Assembly: GCF_021246445.1 (NCBI RefSeq) | Contig: NZ_JAJQXW010000003.1 | Coordinates: forward strand, 62,001-126,000 | DNA: 64,000 nucleotides | Direction of reading: 5' to 3' | Origin: Rhabdothermincola salaria | GTDB lineage: Bacteria > Actinomycetota > Acidimicrobiia > Acidimicrobiales > Acidimicrobilacustridaceae | Part shown: positions 7,550 through 17,589 of the stretch, piece after piece | Position numbering within the stretch: the first letter of the stretch is position 1 | Layout: each line of letters starts with the position of its first letter | Translations under genes and position numbers: made by a program | Notes under the pieces: model-generated | Told to the model about the DNA's origin: nothing | The model's input: the letters and a program-made list of their open reading frames with translations, nothing else | Databases searched by the model: none

Positions 7550-8634
7550 CGGGTGACCAGGTCGTGGGTCGCCGTCCACACGGCATCGAGATGGCGCCGG
7601 TCGAGGTACTCGCCCTGGGTGTGGGCCACGGTGGAATCGCCCGGTCCGAAGTTGGCGGCCGGCACCCCCCGGGCCGCGAAGCGGGCCACGTCGGTCCATC
7701 CCAGCTTGGCCCGCACGGCCAGGTCGTTGCGCTCCACCAGGGTGGCGATGAGCGGGTGCGTGTGCGAGGGAGCTGCGCCCGACGCGCACTCGGTGCGCTC
7801 GACGGTGTCGCCGTCCGTGAGCCACGGGCCGAGCACCTCGCGCACGTGCGCCTCGGCCTCCTCCGCGCTGCGGTCGGGTGCGAAGCGGTGGTTGACCACC
7901 AGCTCCGCCTGGTCGGGAACGACGTTGCCGGCCACGCCGGCCTGCACCGAGACCGCCTGGAGCGCCTCGCGGAACTCGCAGCCGTCGATCACCGGGCGCC
8001 GCTCGACGTAGGCCTCGAGGTCGCCCAGCAGGCCGGCCAGGCGGTGGATGGCGTTGCGCCCCATCCACGGCCGAGCGGTGTGGGCCCGCGCCCCCCGCAG
8101 GGTGACGCGCAGGCGCATCGTGCCCTGGCAGCCGGCTTCGAGAGCGCCCTCGGTGGGCTCGCCGAGCAGGGCGGCGTCGGCCTCCAGCAGGTCGGGGCGT
8201 CGGTCGAAGAGCTCGCCCAGCCCGCTCTCGGCGGACCCGACCTCCTCGCGGGCGTAGAAGACGTAGGTGCAGTCGACCGCCGGCTCGCTCACCTCCAGCG
8301 CCAGCTGCAACATGACGGCCAGACCGCCCTTCATGTCGGCCGAGCCCACCCCGCTGAGGCGATCGCCGACGAGACGGGCCACGTCGTTGCCGTTGGCCGG
8401 CACGGTGTCGGTGTGCCCGGCGAGGGCCAGGCGCCACCGACGGCCGAGTCTGGTGCGAGCCACGAGGTTGTCACCGACGCGTGTGACCTCCAGGTGGGCG
8501 GCGGCCCGGAGCCGGTCCTCGAGCAGGTCGACCAGGGGAGCCTCCTCCCTCGACGGTGAGGCCACGTCGACCAGCTCGGCGGTGAGCGCGAGCAGATCGA
8601 CCCCGGCACCGACGGTGAGGGGTGACGCGGTCAT
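7531..8634 (-). CDS. dapE: Succinyl-diaminopimelate desuccinylase
   Basis: Dinuclear zinc M20-family hydrolase that removes succinate from N-succinyl-LL-diaminopimelate, making LL-DAP for lysine and cell wall. The 367-aa product has the metal and catalytic motifs in order: AGHTDTVP, GVGSADMKGG, AREEVGS and LLGEPTEG, with a C-terminal VAHTQGEY histidine. The ATG at 8634 lies 1 nt after the dapD stop, which indicates translational coupling; an alternative start at 8652 would overlap dapD. Full length for the family. Confidence 0.95.
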   Translation of the reverse strand: MTASPLTVGAGVDLLALTAELVDVASPSREEAPLVDLLEDRLRAAAHLEVTRVGDNLVARTRLGRRWRLALAGHTDTVPANGNDVARLVGDRLSGVGSADMKGGLAVMLQLALEVSEPAVDCTYVFYAREEVGSAESGLGELFDRRPDLLEADAALLGEPTEGALEAGCQGTMRLRVTLRGARAHTARPWMGRNAIHRLAGLLGDLEAYVERRPVIDGCEFREALQAVSVQAGVAGNVVPDQAELVVNHRFAPDRSAEEAEAHVREVLGPWLTDGDTVERTECASGAAPSHTHPLIATLVERNDLAVRAKLGWTDVARFAARGVPAANFGPGDSTVAHTQGEYLDRRHLDAVWTATHDLVTRGPDVA

Positions 8635-8635
8635 C

Positions 8636-9460
8636 TCAGGTGGCCGCGCCATGGGTGCGCAGCACGTCGTTGAGGGCGGCCTTGTCGTGGCGCTCGCCCT
8701 CGGACAGGCGCTTGATCACCAGCACGCACGGCAGACCGAACTCCCCGCCGGGGAAGGTGCGGCTGCGGGTGGCCGACACGGCGACGCACCAGGACGGCAC
8801 CACGCCGCGGCTGAGCTCCTCGCCGGTCTCGGCGTCGATGACGGGGATGGACCCGGTGAGGATGCAGCCGGCACCGAGCACGGCCCCGTCGCCCACCCGG
8901 GCGCCCTCGGCGACGATGCAGCGGCTGCCGATGAGGCAGTCGTCGCCCACGATCACCGGTGCCGCCTGAGGCGGCTCGAGCACGCCCCCGATGCCCACAC
9001 CCCCGGACAGATGCACGTTGGCGCCGATCTGGGCGCAAGAGCCGACGGTGGCCCAGGTGTCGACCATGGTGTTGGCCCCCACCCGGGCGCCGATGTTGGT
9101 GTAGCTCGGCATGAGCACCACCCCCCGGTCGAGGAAGGAGCCGTAGCGAGCCGAGGCACCGGGCACGACCCGCACCCCGGCGGCGGCGTAGTCGGACTTC
9201 AGCGGGATCTTGTCGGCGTACTCGAAGGGGCCGAGCTCGGTGGTGGCCATCTGCGACTGGCGGAAGTACAGCAGGATGGCGTGCTTGAGCCACTGGTGGA
9301 CCACGGGTTCACCGGAGGCATCGAGTTCGGCGACACGGGCGTCACCCCGGTCGAGCCGGGCGATCGCCTCGCCGATGGCGGTGTTGGCGTCCTGGTCGTC
9401 GGGGGTGAGCTCGCTCCGGCGTTCCCAGAGCTCGTCGATGGTTGCAGCGAGATCGGCCAT
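8636..9460 (-). CDS. dapD: 2,3,4,5-tetrahydropyridine-2,6-dicarboxylate N-succinyltransferase, E. coli-type
   Basis: Transfers succinate from succinyl-CoA to tetrahydrodipicolinate in the succinylase branch of DAP synthesis. The 274-aa protein has a helical N-terminal domain with VHQWLKHAILLYFR, then a left-handed beta-helix of hexapeptide repeats from about residue 100 (VLMPSYTNIGA, TMVDTWATVGS, VHLSGGVGIGGV). Length and motifs fit the E. coli-type family and not the roughly 317-aa family found in Mycobacterium and Corynebacterium. It is read before dapE. Confidence 0.94.
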   Translation of the reverse strand: MADLAATIDELWERRSELTPDDQDANTAIGEAIARLDRGDARVAELDASGEPVVHQWLKHAILLYFRQSQMATTELGPFEYADKIPLKSDYAAAGVRVVPGASARYGSFLDRGVVLMPSYTNIGARVGANTMVDTWATVGSCAQIGANVHLSGGVGIGGVLEPPQAAPVIVGDDCLIGSRCIVAEGARVGDGAVLGAGCILTGSIPVIDAETGEELSRGVVPSWCVAVSATRSRTFPGGEFGLPCVLVIKRLSEGERHDKAALNDVLRTHGAAT

Positions 9461-9514
9461 GGCGGCGCAGGCTACCTGCCCGCCGGTGGGCCTCCCGCCC
9501 CCGGATGGGCGTGA

Positions 9515-10402
9515 TCAGCCCTGGGCGGGCGGCGGGCCCGGCGGGGGCGGCGGCGGCACCGAGCCGGGCGCAGGTGGCGGCGGGGTGGGCGCCGGCGGAG
9601 GCGGAGTCGGCGCCGCGGGTGGCGGCGGGGTGGGCGCCGGCGGGGGCGGAGTCGGGGCGGGGGGCGGAGTCGGGGCGGAGGGCGGAGTCGGCGCCGCGGG
9701 TGGCGACGGGGGCGGACCAGCCCCCGGGGCCGGCGCCGCGGGCGGCGGCGGGGTCGGGGCCTGGCCCGGCATCGGAGCCGGCGGCGGCATGGGGCCACCG
9801 GGCGCCGGCGGGTACCCACCGGGACCGCCGTAGGTGGCGGCCAGCTGCTTCTTCTTGCGACCCCGTCGCACCAGCGTGACGATGAGGATGATCACGGCGA
9901 GGAGGAAGCCGAGGGCCCCGACGACGATGCCACCGATGAACAGGCCCACGATGCGGCTGACGGGGATCTTGCCGATGCGCACCGATGTGTCGGGGGGGCC
10001 GTCGGTCTCGAAGAGGTAGACGCCCGCTTCTTCGATGTCGACGCTGCCGAGCGAGCTGAACTGGTCGCCGCCCGAGTCGGCCTCGTACTGGCCGAAGTCG
10101 GACTCGAGCGACAGGCTGCCGCCGTCGGGAGCGGTGATGCGCACGTCGACCTGGCCCAGGCCGATGTCGGTCGGGCTCCCGGCGAAGATCCAGTACTCAC
10201 CCTCGCCCAGGCGCACCTCGGCGGTGTCGGGCACGTCGATCTCGGCGAAGCCGTCGATGGTGCTGGCGATCGTGCCGACCGAGACGACGATCATCGCCAC
10301 GCCGCCGATCGCCGTGGCCAGGAAGATGAGCAGCGCCCACCAGAACCCTGCCTTGGGCAGCTTCGGTGGTTTCTGGCTCGGGGAACTCACGGGACTCGCC
10401 AT
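9515..10402 (-). CDS. Two-pass membrane protein with proline-rich cytoplasmic tail
   Basis: The 295-aa protein has a short basic N-terminus, a first membrane helix at about residues 20-48, an external beta-rich domain of about 95 residues, a second helix at about 150-175, a basic stop (RRGRKKK), and a tail of about 110 residues made mostly of Pro, Ala and Thr in PTPPPPA-like repeats. The predicted topology puts both ends inside the cell. I do not recognise a named function. The start at 10402 was chosen because upstream in-frame sequence is a shadow of dapC. It lies between dapD and dapC, so an envelope role is plausible but unproven. Confidence 0.75.
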   Translation of the reverse strand: MASPVSSPSQKPPKLPKAGFWWALLIFLATAIGGVAMIVVSVGTIASTIDGFAEIDVPDTAEVRLGEGEYWIFAGSPTDIGLGQVDVRITAPDGGSLSLESDFGQYEADSGGDQFSSLGSVDIEEAGVYLFETDGPPDTSVRIGKIPVSRIVGLFIGGIVVGALGFLLAVIILIVTLVRRGRKKKQLAATYGGPGGYPPAPGGPMPPPAPMPGQAPTPPPPAAPAPGAGPPPSPPAAPTPPSAPTPPPAPTPPPPAPTPPPPAAPTPPPPAPTPPPPAPGSVPPPPPPGPPPAQG

Positions 10403-10470
10403 GGGCTCACTATTGCCGACGCGCCGGCCCGCGCGCGGGAATTCGCTGGGCGGGGTCGGTGCGGGGTGGC

Positions 10471-11601
10471 TCAGCCGACACCACGGAGACGGCGGGCCAG
10501 CAACTCCAGGCGGTCGTCGGGTTGGACCGCGGCGATGCGCACGAAGCCCGCCCCCTGGGGTCCGTAGAACTCCCCCGGGCTGACCAGGGCGCCGCCCTCC
10601 GCGGCCAGCCGCCGGGCCAGCCCCCACGCGTCGCCGTCGGGTGCTGCCACCCAGAGGTAGAAGGCACCGTCGGGCCGCGCCGCAAGGATGTCGCGCTCGC
10701 ACAGGGTGTCGGCCAGCAGGTCGAGGCGGGCCAGGTAGCGCCCGCACTGCTCGTCGACGTGCGCGTCGTCGCGCCACGCGGCCACGGCGGCGGCCTGCAC
10801 CGGTCCGGGCACCATGAACCCGGCGTGCTTGCGGAGCTCGGACAGGTAGTGCACCAGCTCGGCGTCGCCGGCGTAGAACCCGGCCCTCACCCCCGCCAGG
10901 TTCGAGCGTTTCGACAGCGAGTGCACGGCCAGGACCCCGTCGGTGCCGTGCTCGAGGATGGTGCGGCGAGGGCCCTGCCACGTGAACTCCACGTAGCACT
11001 CGTCGCTGGCGACGGGGACGCCGTGCGCTCGCCCCCAGGCGGCCGCAGGCCCGAGGTCGGTCACCGCTCCGGTGGGGTTGCCGGGCACGTTGACCCACAG
11101 GCACAGGGCTCGAGAGGCGTCGTCGGCAGAGATGGCGTCGAGGTCGGGAGCGCCGTCGGGGCCCGGGGGGACGGGCACCGCTCGGGCCCCGGCCAGCGTG
11201 GCCCCCATGGCGTAGCTCGGGTAGCTGATGGCGGGGTACAGCACGGTGTCGCGCGAGGGATCGCGCAGGCGCAGCCAGTGGGGCAGGCCGGCGACGAACT
11301 CCTTGGTCCCGATGCAGGCCGCGAGCTCGTCGACCGCCACGGTCACGCCCAGGCGACGCTCCAGCCATCCGGCGGCCGCGTCCCGGTACGCCGGCGACCC
11401 GATCGAGGCCGGGTACCCCCGCTCGGTGCCCGACGAGGACAGCGCGTCGAGCACGAACGCCGGCGGCGCATCGCACGGGGTGCCGATGGAGAGGTCGACC
11501 ACGCCGCCCTCGTGGGCGGCGGCCAGGGGCTCGAGCTCGCGCAGGCGGTCGTAGGGGTAGGGCGGGGGCACGAAGCCCGGCTGGTCACCTGGAGGCGTCA
11601 T
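10471..11601 (-). CDS. dapC: Succinyldiaminopimelate transaminase
   Basis: PLP-dependent fold-type I aminotransferase expected to convert N-succinyl-2-amino-6-ketopimelate to N-succinyl-LL-DAP with glutamate as donor. The 376-aa protein shows VNVPGNPTGAV near 170-180, the cofactor-binding ASDECY near 198-203, and the Schiff-base lysine K231 in SLSKRSNLAG. Placement beside dapD/dapE supports DapC over other class I aminotransferases. Sequence alone cannot fix substrate specificity. Confidence 0.87.
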   Translation of the reverse strand: MTPPGDQPGFVPPPYPYDRLRELEPLAAAHEGGVVDLSIGTPCDAPPAFVLDALSSSGTERGYPASIGSPAYRDAAAGWLERRLGVTVAVDELAACIGTKEFVAGLPHWLRLRDPSRDTVLYPAISYPSYAMGATLAGARAVPVPPGPDGAPDLDAISADDASRALCLWVNVPGNPTGAVTDLGPAAAWGRAHGVPVASDECYVEFTWQGPRRTILEHGTDGVLAVHSLSKRSNLAGVRAGFYAGDAELVHYLSELRKHAGFMVPGPVQAAAVAAWRDDAHVDEQCGRYLARLDLLADTLCERDILAARPDGAFYLWVAAPDGDAWGLARRLAAEGGALVSPGEFYGPQGAGFVRIAAVQPDDRLELLARRLRGVG

Positions 11602-11631
11602 CGTCGGCCAGTCTCGCCGATCGGGTCGGCC

Positions 11632-12993
11632 TCATTCGACGACGAAGTCGCGCAGCCGGCTGGCCGACGCCTCGTCGAGGCGGGCCCGGACCGACATGCC
11701 CTCGTCGGTGGCGGTCTCGACCAGCACCTCCCCTTCGCGGTGCAACGAGGCCAGCACGTCGCCGCGCTCGAAGGGCACGACCAGCTCGACGACCTCTGCC
11801 AGGCCCCGGAGGCGATCGCCGATGGTGCGCAACAACACGTCGACGCCGTCGCCAGTGATGGCGCTGATGGCGACCGAGCCGGGGTGGGCGCGGGCCAGTC
11901 GCCGGGCGGCGACGGGGTCGAGGTCGGCCTTGTTGGCCACCACGAGCTGGGGCACCTCCCCGGCGCCGATCTCGTCGAGCACCGTGTTGACCGCGTCGAT
12001 GTGGGTCTCGGGATCGGGGCCGGAGCCGTCGACGACGTGCACCAACAGGTCGGCGTCGACCACGACCTCGAGCGTGGACTTGAAGGCCTCCACGAGCTGG
12101 TGGGGCAGCTTGGTGATGAACCCGACCGTGTCGGTGACCAGAACCGCCTCGCCGCCGGGGAGCTGCAACCGGCGGGTGGTGGCGTCGAGGGTGGCGAAGA
12201 GGCGGTCCTCCACCAGCACGCCGGCGTCGGTGAGGCGGTTGAGCAACGTCGACTTGCCGGCGTTGGTGTACCCGACGATGGCGACGGTGCTCAGGCGGGA
12301 TCGCTGGCGCGACTTGGCCTGGGTGGCGCGCACGCGTGAGACGTCGCGCAGCTCGGCTTCGAGCTTGTGCATGCGGCGCAGCAACCGGCGCCGATCGACC
12401 TCGAGCTGGGTCTCGCCGCCACCCTGGCGGGCGCCGATGCCGCCGCGCTGCTGCGACATCTGGGTGCCGCGACCTCGCAGGCGGGGCAGGCGGTAGCGGA
12501 TCTGAGCCAGCTCGACCTGGGCCTTGCCCTCCTGGGAGTGGGCGTTCTGGCCGAAGATGTCGAGGATCACCGCGGTGCGGTCGATGGCGGTACGACCCAG
12601 CGCCTTCTCCAGGTTGCGCTGCTGAGCGGGGCTGAGCTCGTCGTCGAACACCACCGTGTCGGCATCGAGCTGCTCGCACAGGGCCCGGAGCTCCTCGACC
12701 TTTCCGGCACCGAGGAACGTGGCCGGATCGGGGGTCTGACGCCGTTGGACCATGGTGGCGGCGGCGTCGGCGCCGGCGGTGTCGACCAGCAGCGCCAGCT
12801 CGTCGAGGTGGCGTTCGGTGTCCTCTTCGGTCTCGGGTGGCCGGGTGACCCCCACGAGCACGATCTGCTCCCGGAACGCCCGGTCGATGAGCCCACCCGA
12901 CTCACCACCGAAGTCGCCGAACGCCCCGCGGTGGCCCCCCGGCGCGCCGGTCGAAGCCGGGTCGCGGCGACGGCCGGTGCCGTCGTCACCCAT
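11632..12993 (-). CDS. hflX: Ribosome-associated GTPase HflX
   Basis: OBG-HflX family GTPase that binds the 50S subunit and rescues or splits stalled ribosomes. The 453-aa protein has the HflX N-terminal domain (about 40-150, with GAGKVEEL), a coiled-coil/linker rich in Arg/Gln (about 160-230), then a G domain starting at P-loop GYTNAGKS (241-248), DTVGF and NKAD, and a C-terminal domain. The first 30 residues are a low-complexity tail. Its start overlaps the dapF stop by 8 nt, an arrangement common in Actinobacteria. Confidence 0.96.
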   Translation of the reverse strand: MGDDGTGRRRDPASTGAPGGHRGAFGDFGGESGGLIDRAFREQIVLVGVTRPPETEEDTERHLDELALLVDTAGADAAATMVQRRQTPDPATFLGAGKVEELRALCEQLDADTVVFDDELSPAQQRNLEKALGRTAIDRTAVILDIFGQNAHSQEGKAQVELAQIRYRLPRLRGRGTQMSQQRGGIGARQGGGETQLEVDRRRLLRRMHKLEAELRDVSRVRATQAKSRQRSRLSTVAIVGYTNAGKSTLLNRLTDAGVLVEDRLFATLDATTRRLQLPGGEAVLVTDTVGFITKLPHQLVEAFKSTLEVVVDADLLVHVVDGSGPDPETHIDAVNTVLDEIGAGEVPQLVVANKADLDPVAARRLARAHPGSVAISAITGDGVDVLLRTIGDRLRGLAEVVELVVPFERGDVLASLHREGEVLVETATDEGMSVRARLDEASASRLRDFVVE

Positions 12994-13801
12994 CAGCGAG
13001 CTCGAGGGTGGCGACGTGCTGGGAGGGGCCGATCAGGAGCGGTTCGTCGCCGCCGAGCACGACGTCGGCGGTGCCGCCCGGCATGCTCACCTGGACCTGG
13101 GCACCCACGAGACCCCACCTGTGGGCGAGGTGGGCCGCGGCGGTGGCGCCTGTGCCGCACGCCGCGGTGGCACCGGCCCCGCGCTCCCAGACCAGCAGCT
13201 CGATGGTGTCCGTGCCGGGCTCCACGGTGATGTACTCGACGTTGACCCCCGCCGGGAAGCGCTGCTCGAACCAGGAGCCCTCTCCGGTGAGCTCGACGGA
13301 CGCCAGGTCGTCGACCAGCACGACGAGGTGGGGGTTGCCCAGGTCGGCGGTGCCGTGCCGTCGCTCGCCGAGGCGCTCGGCCACCGACGCCGGCACCTCC
13401 GGCCCGGCGCCCACCGAGCCCATGGAGACGCTGACCGTGGCCACCCGGTGCTCGGCGTCGTCGTGCACAACGAGGTGACGGGGACCGCCCTCGGTGGCGA
13501 CGAGGTAGTGCACCTCGTGCTCGTCGCGAGCCATGGCCATGGCGTGCCCGAGACAACGGATGCCGTTGCCGCTCATCTCGGCCCGGCTGCCGTCGGCGTT
13601 CCAGAGCTCCATGACCACGGCGATGCCCTCACCGTCGTCGGGGCGGGGGCGGCGCCCGACGATGAGGCCGTCGGCGCCCACCCCCCGACGGCGGTCGCAG
13701 AGCGCGCGGGCGCGGTCGGCGTCCACGTCGAGGGGGCCGTTGACCTCTTCGAGCGCGACGAGGAAGTCGTTGCCCAGTCCGTGGTGCTTGGTGAGCTGCA
13801 T
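12986..13801 (-). CDS. dapF: Diaminopimelate epimerase, first catalytic Cys replaced by Ser
   Basis: Interconverts LL- and meso-diaminopimelate without cofactor, normally using two cysteines as acid and base. The 271-aa protein starts at 13801 (MQLTKHHGLGNDF), the conserved family N-terminus. The second catalytic cysteine is intact (C215 in ACGTGAT). At the first site the usual CGNG reads SGNG: the codon is AGC, giving S77, with C83 six residues later. The serine is clear in the DNA. Whether activity survives, or C83 takes over, cannot be told from sequence. It lies between miaA and hflX. Confidence 0.93.
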   Translation of the reverse strand: MQLTKHHGLGNDFLVALEEVNGPLDVDADRARALCDRRRGVGADGLIVGRRPRPDDGEGIAVVMELWNADGSRAEMSGNGIRCLGHAMAMARDEHEVHYLVATEGGPRHLVVHDDAEHRVATVSVSMGSVGAGPEVPASVAERLGERRHGTADLGNPHLVVLVDDLASVELTGEGSWFEQRFPAGVNVEYITVEPGTDTIELLVWERGAGATAACGTGATAAAHLAHRWGLVGAQVQVSMPGGTADVVLGGDEPLLIGPSQHVATLELADG

Positions 13802-13809
13802 GATGGGTC

Positions 13810-14784
13810 TCAGTCTCTCAGCATCGACGCCAAAGCGGCGACGGCGTTCTCCTCGTCGGGGGGATCGATGCGCCCGGCTCCGCCGTGGGATGCGGGACCG
13901 AGGTCCAGCCACTCGATCCTCGGGTCGCGGCGGAACCAACGCTGCTGACGGCGAGCGAAGCGGCGCGTGCGGGTGACGGCGGTGGCGAGGGCCTCGTCGA
14001 GGGGGGTGCCGTGCTCGAGGTGGTCGAGGATCTCGGCGTAGCCCAACGCCTGGCGGGCCGTGGGCGACAGCCCCCCGGGGCGGGCGGTCAGGGCGACCAC
14101 CTCCTCGAGGAACCCGTCGGCCATCTGGGTCTGGTAGCGGTGCTCGATGCGCGCGTCGAGCAGCGGCCGCTCGAGGCGGAGGCCGACGACCGGGAAGGGT
14201 GTCGGCGGGTACGACTCGAGACCGGGCCCGAACGACGAGAACGGACGTCCGGCGCCGAGCGTGACCTCGAGCGCCCGCACCACCCGACGCCGGTTGGTGG
14301 GCTCCATCCGGGCCGCGGCGAGGGGATCGAGGGCGCGGAGGCGCTCGTGGAGGCTGACGGTGTCGGTCTCGGCATCCAGCTCGGATCGGATCTCGGGGTA
14401 GCGCCCGGGGATCTGCAGGTCGTCCACGACGGCCTGCAAGTAGAGGCCCGTCCCGCCCACGAGCAGGCCCCGCCGGCCGCGGGCCTCGATGTCGGCGAGC
14501 ACTGCGTAGGCGTCGGCCTTGAAGCGCGAGACCGTGTACTCCTCGTCGGGGTCGACCAGGTCGAGGAGGTGGTGGGGCACCTCGGCGCGCTCGGCAGCGG
14601 TGGGTTTGGCCGTACCGACGTCCATGCCCCGATACACCTGCATCGAGTCGACGGTGACGATCTCCACCTCGGGGTGGCGTCGGGCCACCTCGAGGGCCAG
14701 CGCGGACTTGCCCGAGGCCGTGGGCCCCACCAGCGCCAGGTGACGGCCACCCGGGCGATAGCCGGCGGGGGCATGGGGGGGCAC
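13810..14784 (-). CDS. miaA: tRNA dimethylallyltransferase
   Basis: Adds an isopentenyl group from DMAPP to A37 of tRNAs reading U-starting codons; MiaB then methylthiolates the product. The 324-aa protein starts with GTG at 14784, 4 nt after the miaB stop, so the two are coupled. The P-loop GPTASGKS (20-27) is at the N-terminus, followed by TVDSMQVYRGMDVGTAKP and a C-terminal TRRFARRQQRWFRRD basic segment. Longer upstream reading is a shadow of miaB. Confidence 0.96.
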   Translation of the reverse strand: MPPHAPAGYRPGGRHLALVGPTASGKSALALEVARRHPEVEIVTVDSMQVYRGMDVGTAKPTAAERAEVPHHLLDLVDPDEEYTVSRFKADAYAVLADIEARGRRGLLVGGTGLYLQAVVDDLQIPGRYPEIRSELDAETDTVSLHERLRALDPLAAARMEPTNRRRVVRALEVTLGAGRPFSSFGPGLESYPPTPFPVVGLRLERPLLDARIEHRYQTQMADGFLEEVVALTARPGGLSPTARQALGYAEILDHLEHGTPLDEALATAVTRTRRFARRQQRWFRRDPRIEWLDLGPASHGGAGRIDPPDEENAVAALASMLRD

Positions 14785-14788
14785 GAGA

Positions 14789-16255
14789 TCAGACGGAGAC
14801 GACGGGGATGCGGGTGCGATGACGCGGTGCGGCCAGCACCTCGACGAGCTCGCCCCGCAGGAAGTGGGGCCCGGCCCCGACGACCAGCGTCTCGGCCAGG
14901 GTTCCGGCCCGCAGGGGTCGCTCGCTGGCGAAGTGCACGAGCTTGTTCTGGGTGGTGCGGCCGGTGAGCACCGAGGGGTCACGCTTGGAGGGGCCCTCGA
15001 CCACGACCTCCTCGGTGCGACCGATGCGGGCCTGGTGCTTGGCCAGGGCCGAGCGCTCGACGACGACCCGGAGCCGGTCGAAGCGCTCACCCACCACCGC
15101 GGGGTCGACGAAGCGCTCGGTGAGCTCGGCGGCCTCGGTGCCGGGCCGCGGCGAGTAGATGAAGGTGTAGGCCGAGTCGTACTCGGCGGTGGCAGCCACC
15201 TCGAGCGTGGCCTCGAAGTCGGCGGCGGTCTCCCCCGGGAAGCCCACGATGATGTCGGTGGTGAGGGCCAGGTCGTCGATGGCCGCTCGGGCCGCCGCCA
15301 CCTTCTCGAGGTAGCGCGCCCCCGTGTAGCCCCGATGCATGGCGGCCAGCACGTCGTCGCTCCCCGACTGCAGCGGGAGGTGGAGGTGGGGGCACACCTC
15401 GGGGTGGCCGGCCATGGCGGCGATGGTCTCGGGCCGGAGGTCCTTGGGGTGCGGGGAGGTGTAGCGGACCCGACGGATGCCGTCGACAGCGGCGACCGCA
15501 CCCAGCAGGTCGGCGAAGAGCGGTCGGGGCCGGCGGGCCGGGTCGCCCGCCCACAGCGCGCCGGCCAGATCGGCATCGGTGCCCGAAGGGTCCTCGCGTC
15601 GCAGCGACGTGGTCAGGTCACGGCCGTAGGAGTTGACGTTCTGGCCGAGCAGCGTCACCTCGAGCACGCCGTCGGCGGCCAGTCGCTCCACCTCGGTGAC
15701 CAGCTCGCCGAAGGGCCGGCTGATCTCGCGACCCCTGACCGAGGGGACGATGCAGAAGGCGCAGTTGTTGTCACAGCCGATCTGGATGGTGACCCAGGCG
15801 GCGTGGTCGACCTCGCGGCGGACCGGGAGGGCCGAGGGCCAGGCCTCGGCCTCGTCGAGCGCCTCGTCCCAGATCTCGACCACCGGCCCCGACTCTCGGG
15901 CCTGGTGCAACAGATCGACCGCCCGGTGCACGTTGTGGGTGCCGAGGACCACGTCGACGTGGCCGGCCCGTTGGGCGATGAGGTCACGGTCCTTCTGGGC
16001 CAGGCAACCGCTGACCACGATCTCCATGCCGGGGCGGGCGGCCTTGGCCGACTTGAGGTGCCCGAGGGTGCCGTAGAGCTTGTTGTCGGCGTTCTCACGG
16101 ATGCAGCAGGTGTTGAGCACCACCACGTCGGCATCGTCCGGGGATGCGGCCGGCACCAGCCCGTCGGCCTCGAGCAATCCCGCCAGACGCTCGGAGTCGT
16201 GCTCGTTCATCTGGCACCCGAAGGTGCGGATGGCATAGGTGCGGCCGTCGGTCAC
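14789..16255 (-). CDS. miaB: tRNA-2-methylthio-N6-dimethylallyladenosine synthase
   Basis: Radical-SAM methylthiotransferase acting on i6A37 made by MiaA. With the GTG start at 16255 it is 488 aa. The N-terminal UPF0004 domain ligates one 4Fe-4S cluster through C14, C50 and C84. The radical-SAM cluster uses C161, C165 and C168 (GCDNNCAFC). A TRAM domain ends the protein. The upstream ATG at 16351 would add a Ser/Pro/His-rich leader and is less likely. The recA stop lies about 110 nt upstream with no recX in between. Confidence 0.95.
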   Translation of the reverse strand: MTDGRTYAIRTFGCQMNEHDSERLAGLLEADGLVPAASPDDADVVVLNTCCIRENADNKLYGTLGHLKSAKAARPGMEIVVSGCLAQKDRDLIAQRAGHVDVVLGTHNVHRAVDLLHQARESGPVVEIWDEALDEAEAWPSALPVRREVDHAAWVTIQIGCDNNCAFCIVPSVRGREISRPFGELVTEVERLAADGVLEVTLLGQNVNSYGRDLTTSLRREDPSGTDADLAGALWAGDPARRPRPLFADLLGAVAAVDGIRRVRYTSPHPKDLRPETIAAMAGHPEVCPHLHLPLQSGSDDVLAAMHRGYTGARYLEKVAAARAAIDDLALTTDIIVGFPGETAADFEATLEVAATAEYDSAYTFIYSPRPGTEAAELTERFVDPAVVGERFDRLRVVVERSALAKHQARIGRTEEVVVEGPSKRDPSVLTGRTTQNKLVHFASERPLRAGTLAETLVVGAGPHFLRGELVEVLAAPRHRTRIPVVSV

Positions 16256-16364
16256 GGACGCCCAGGGTACCGGGCCCCCTCTCGGGGACCCAGACGGATG
16301 CGACGGCGACGACGGCCCCCGGTGGTGGTGTGTGGAGGGGACCGCCGTCACCGACGAACGGGGA

Positions 16365-17417
<1,053 letters not shown>

Positions 17418-17589
17418 CGTTGTCTCCTCGGGTCTCGTGGCGGTCTCGCCGTGTACGTCTCTTGCGTTGGGATGCGTCGTGCGTCGGATGCGACGGGAGG
17501 GCCGGGCGGGGTGGCCTCGGCGATGTGGTCACCCTACGAAGGGGGTGGGACAGTGCCGCCGAGCTCTCTGGCGCCGTGCGAACCACAGC

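Noticed and set aside
9515-11476. A single 653-residue protein joining the proline-tailed membrane protein to upstream sequence
   Set aside because: The first half is an Arg/Gly-rich shadow of dapC; the true start is ATG at 10402.
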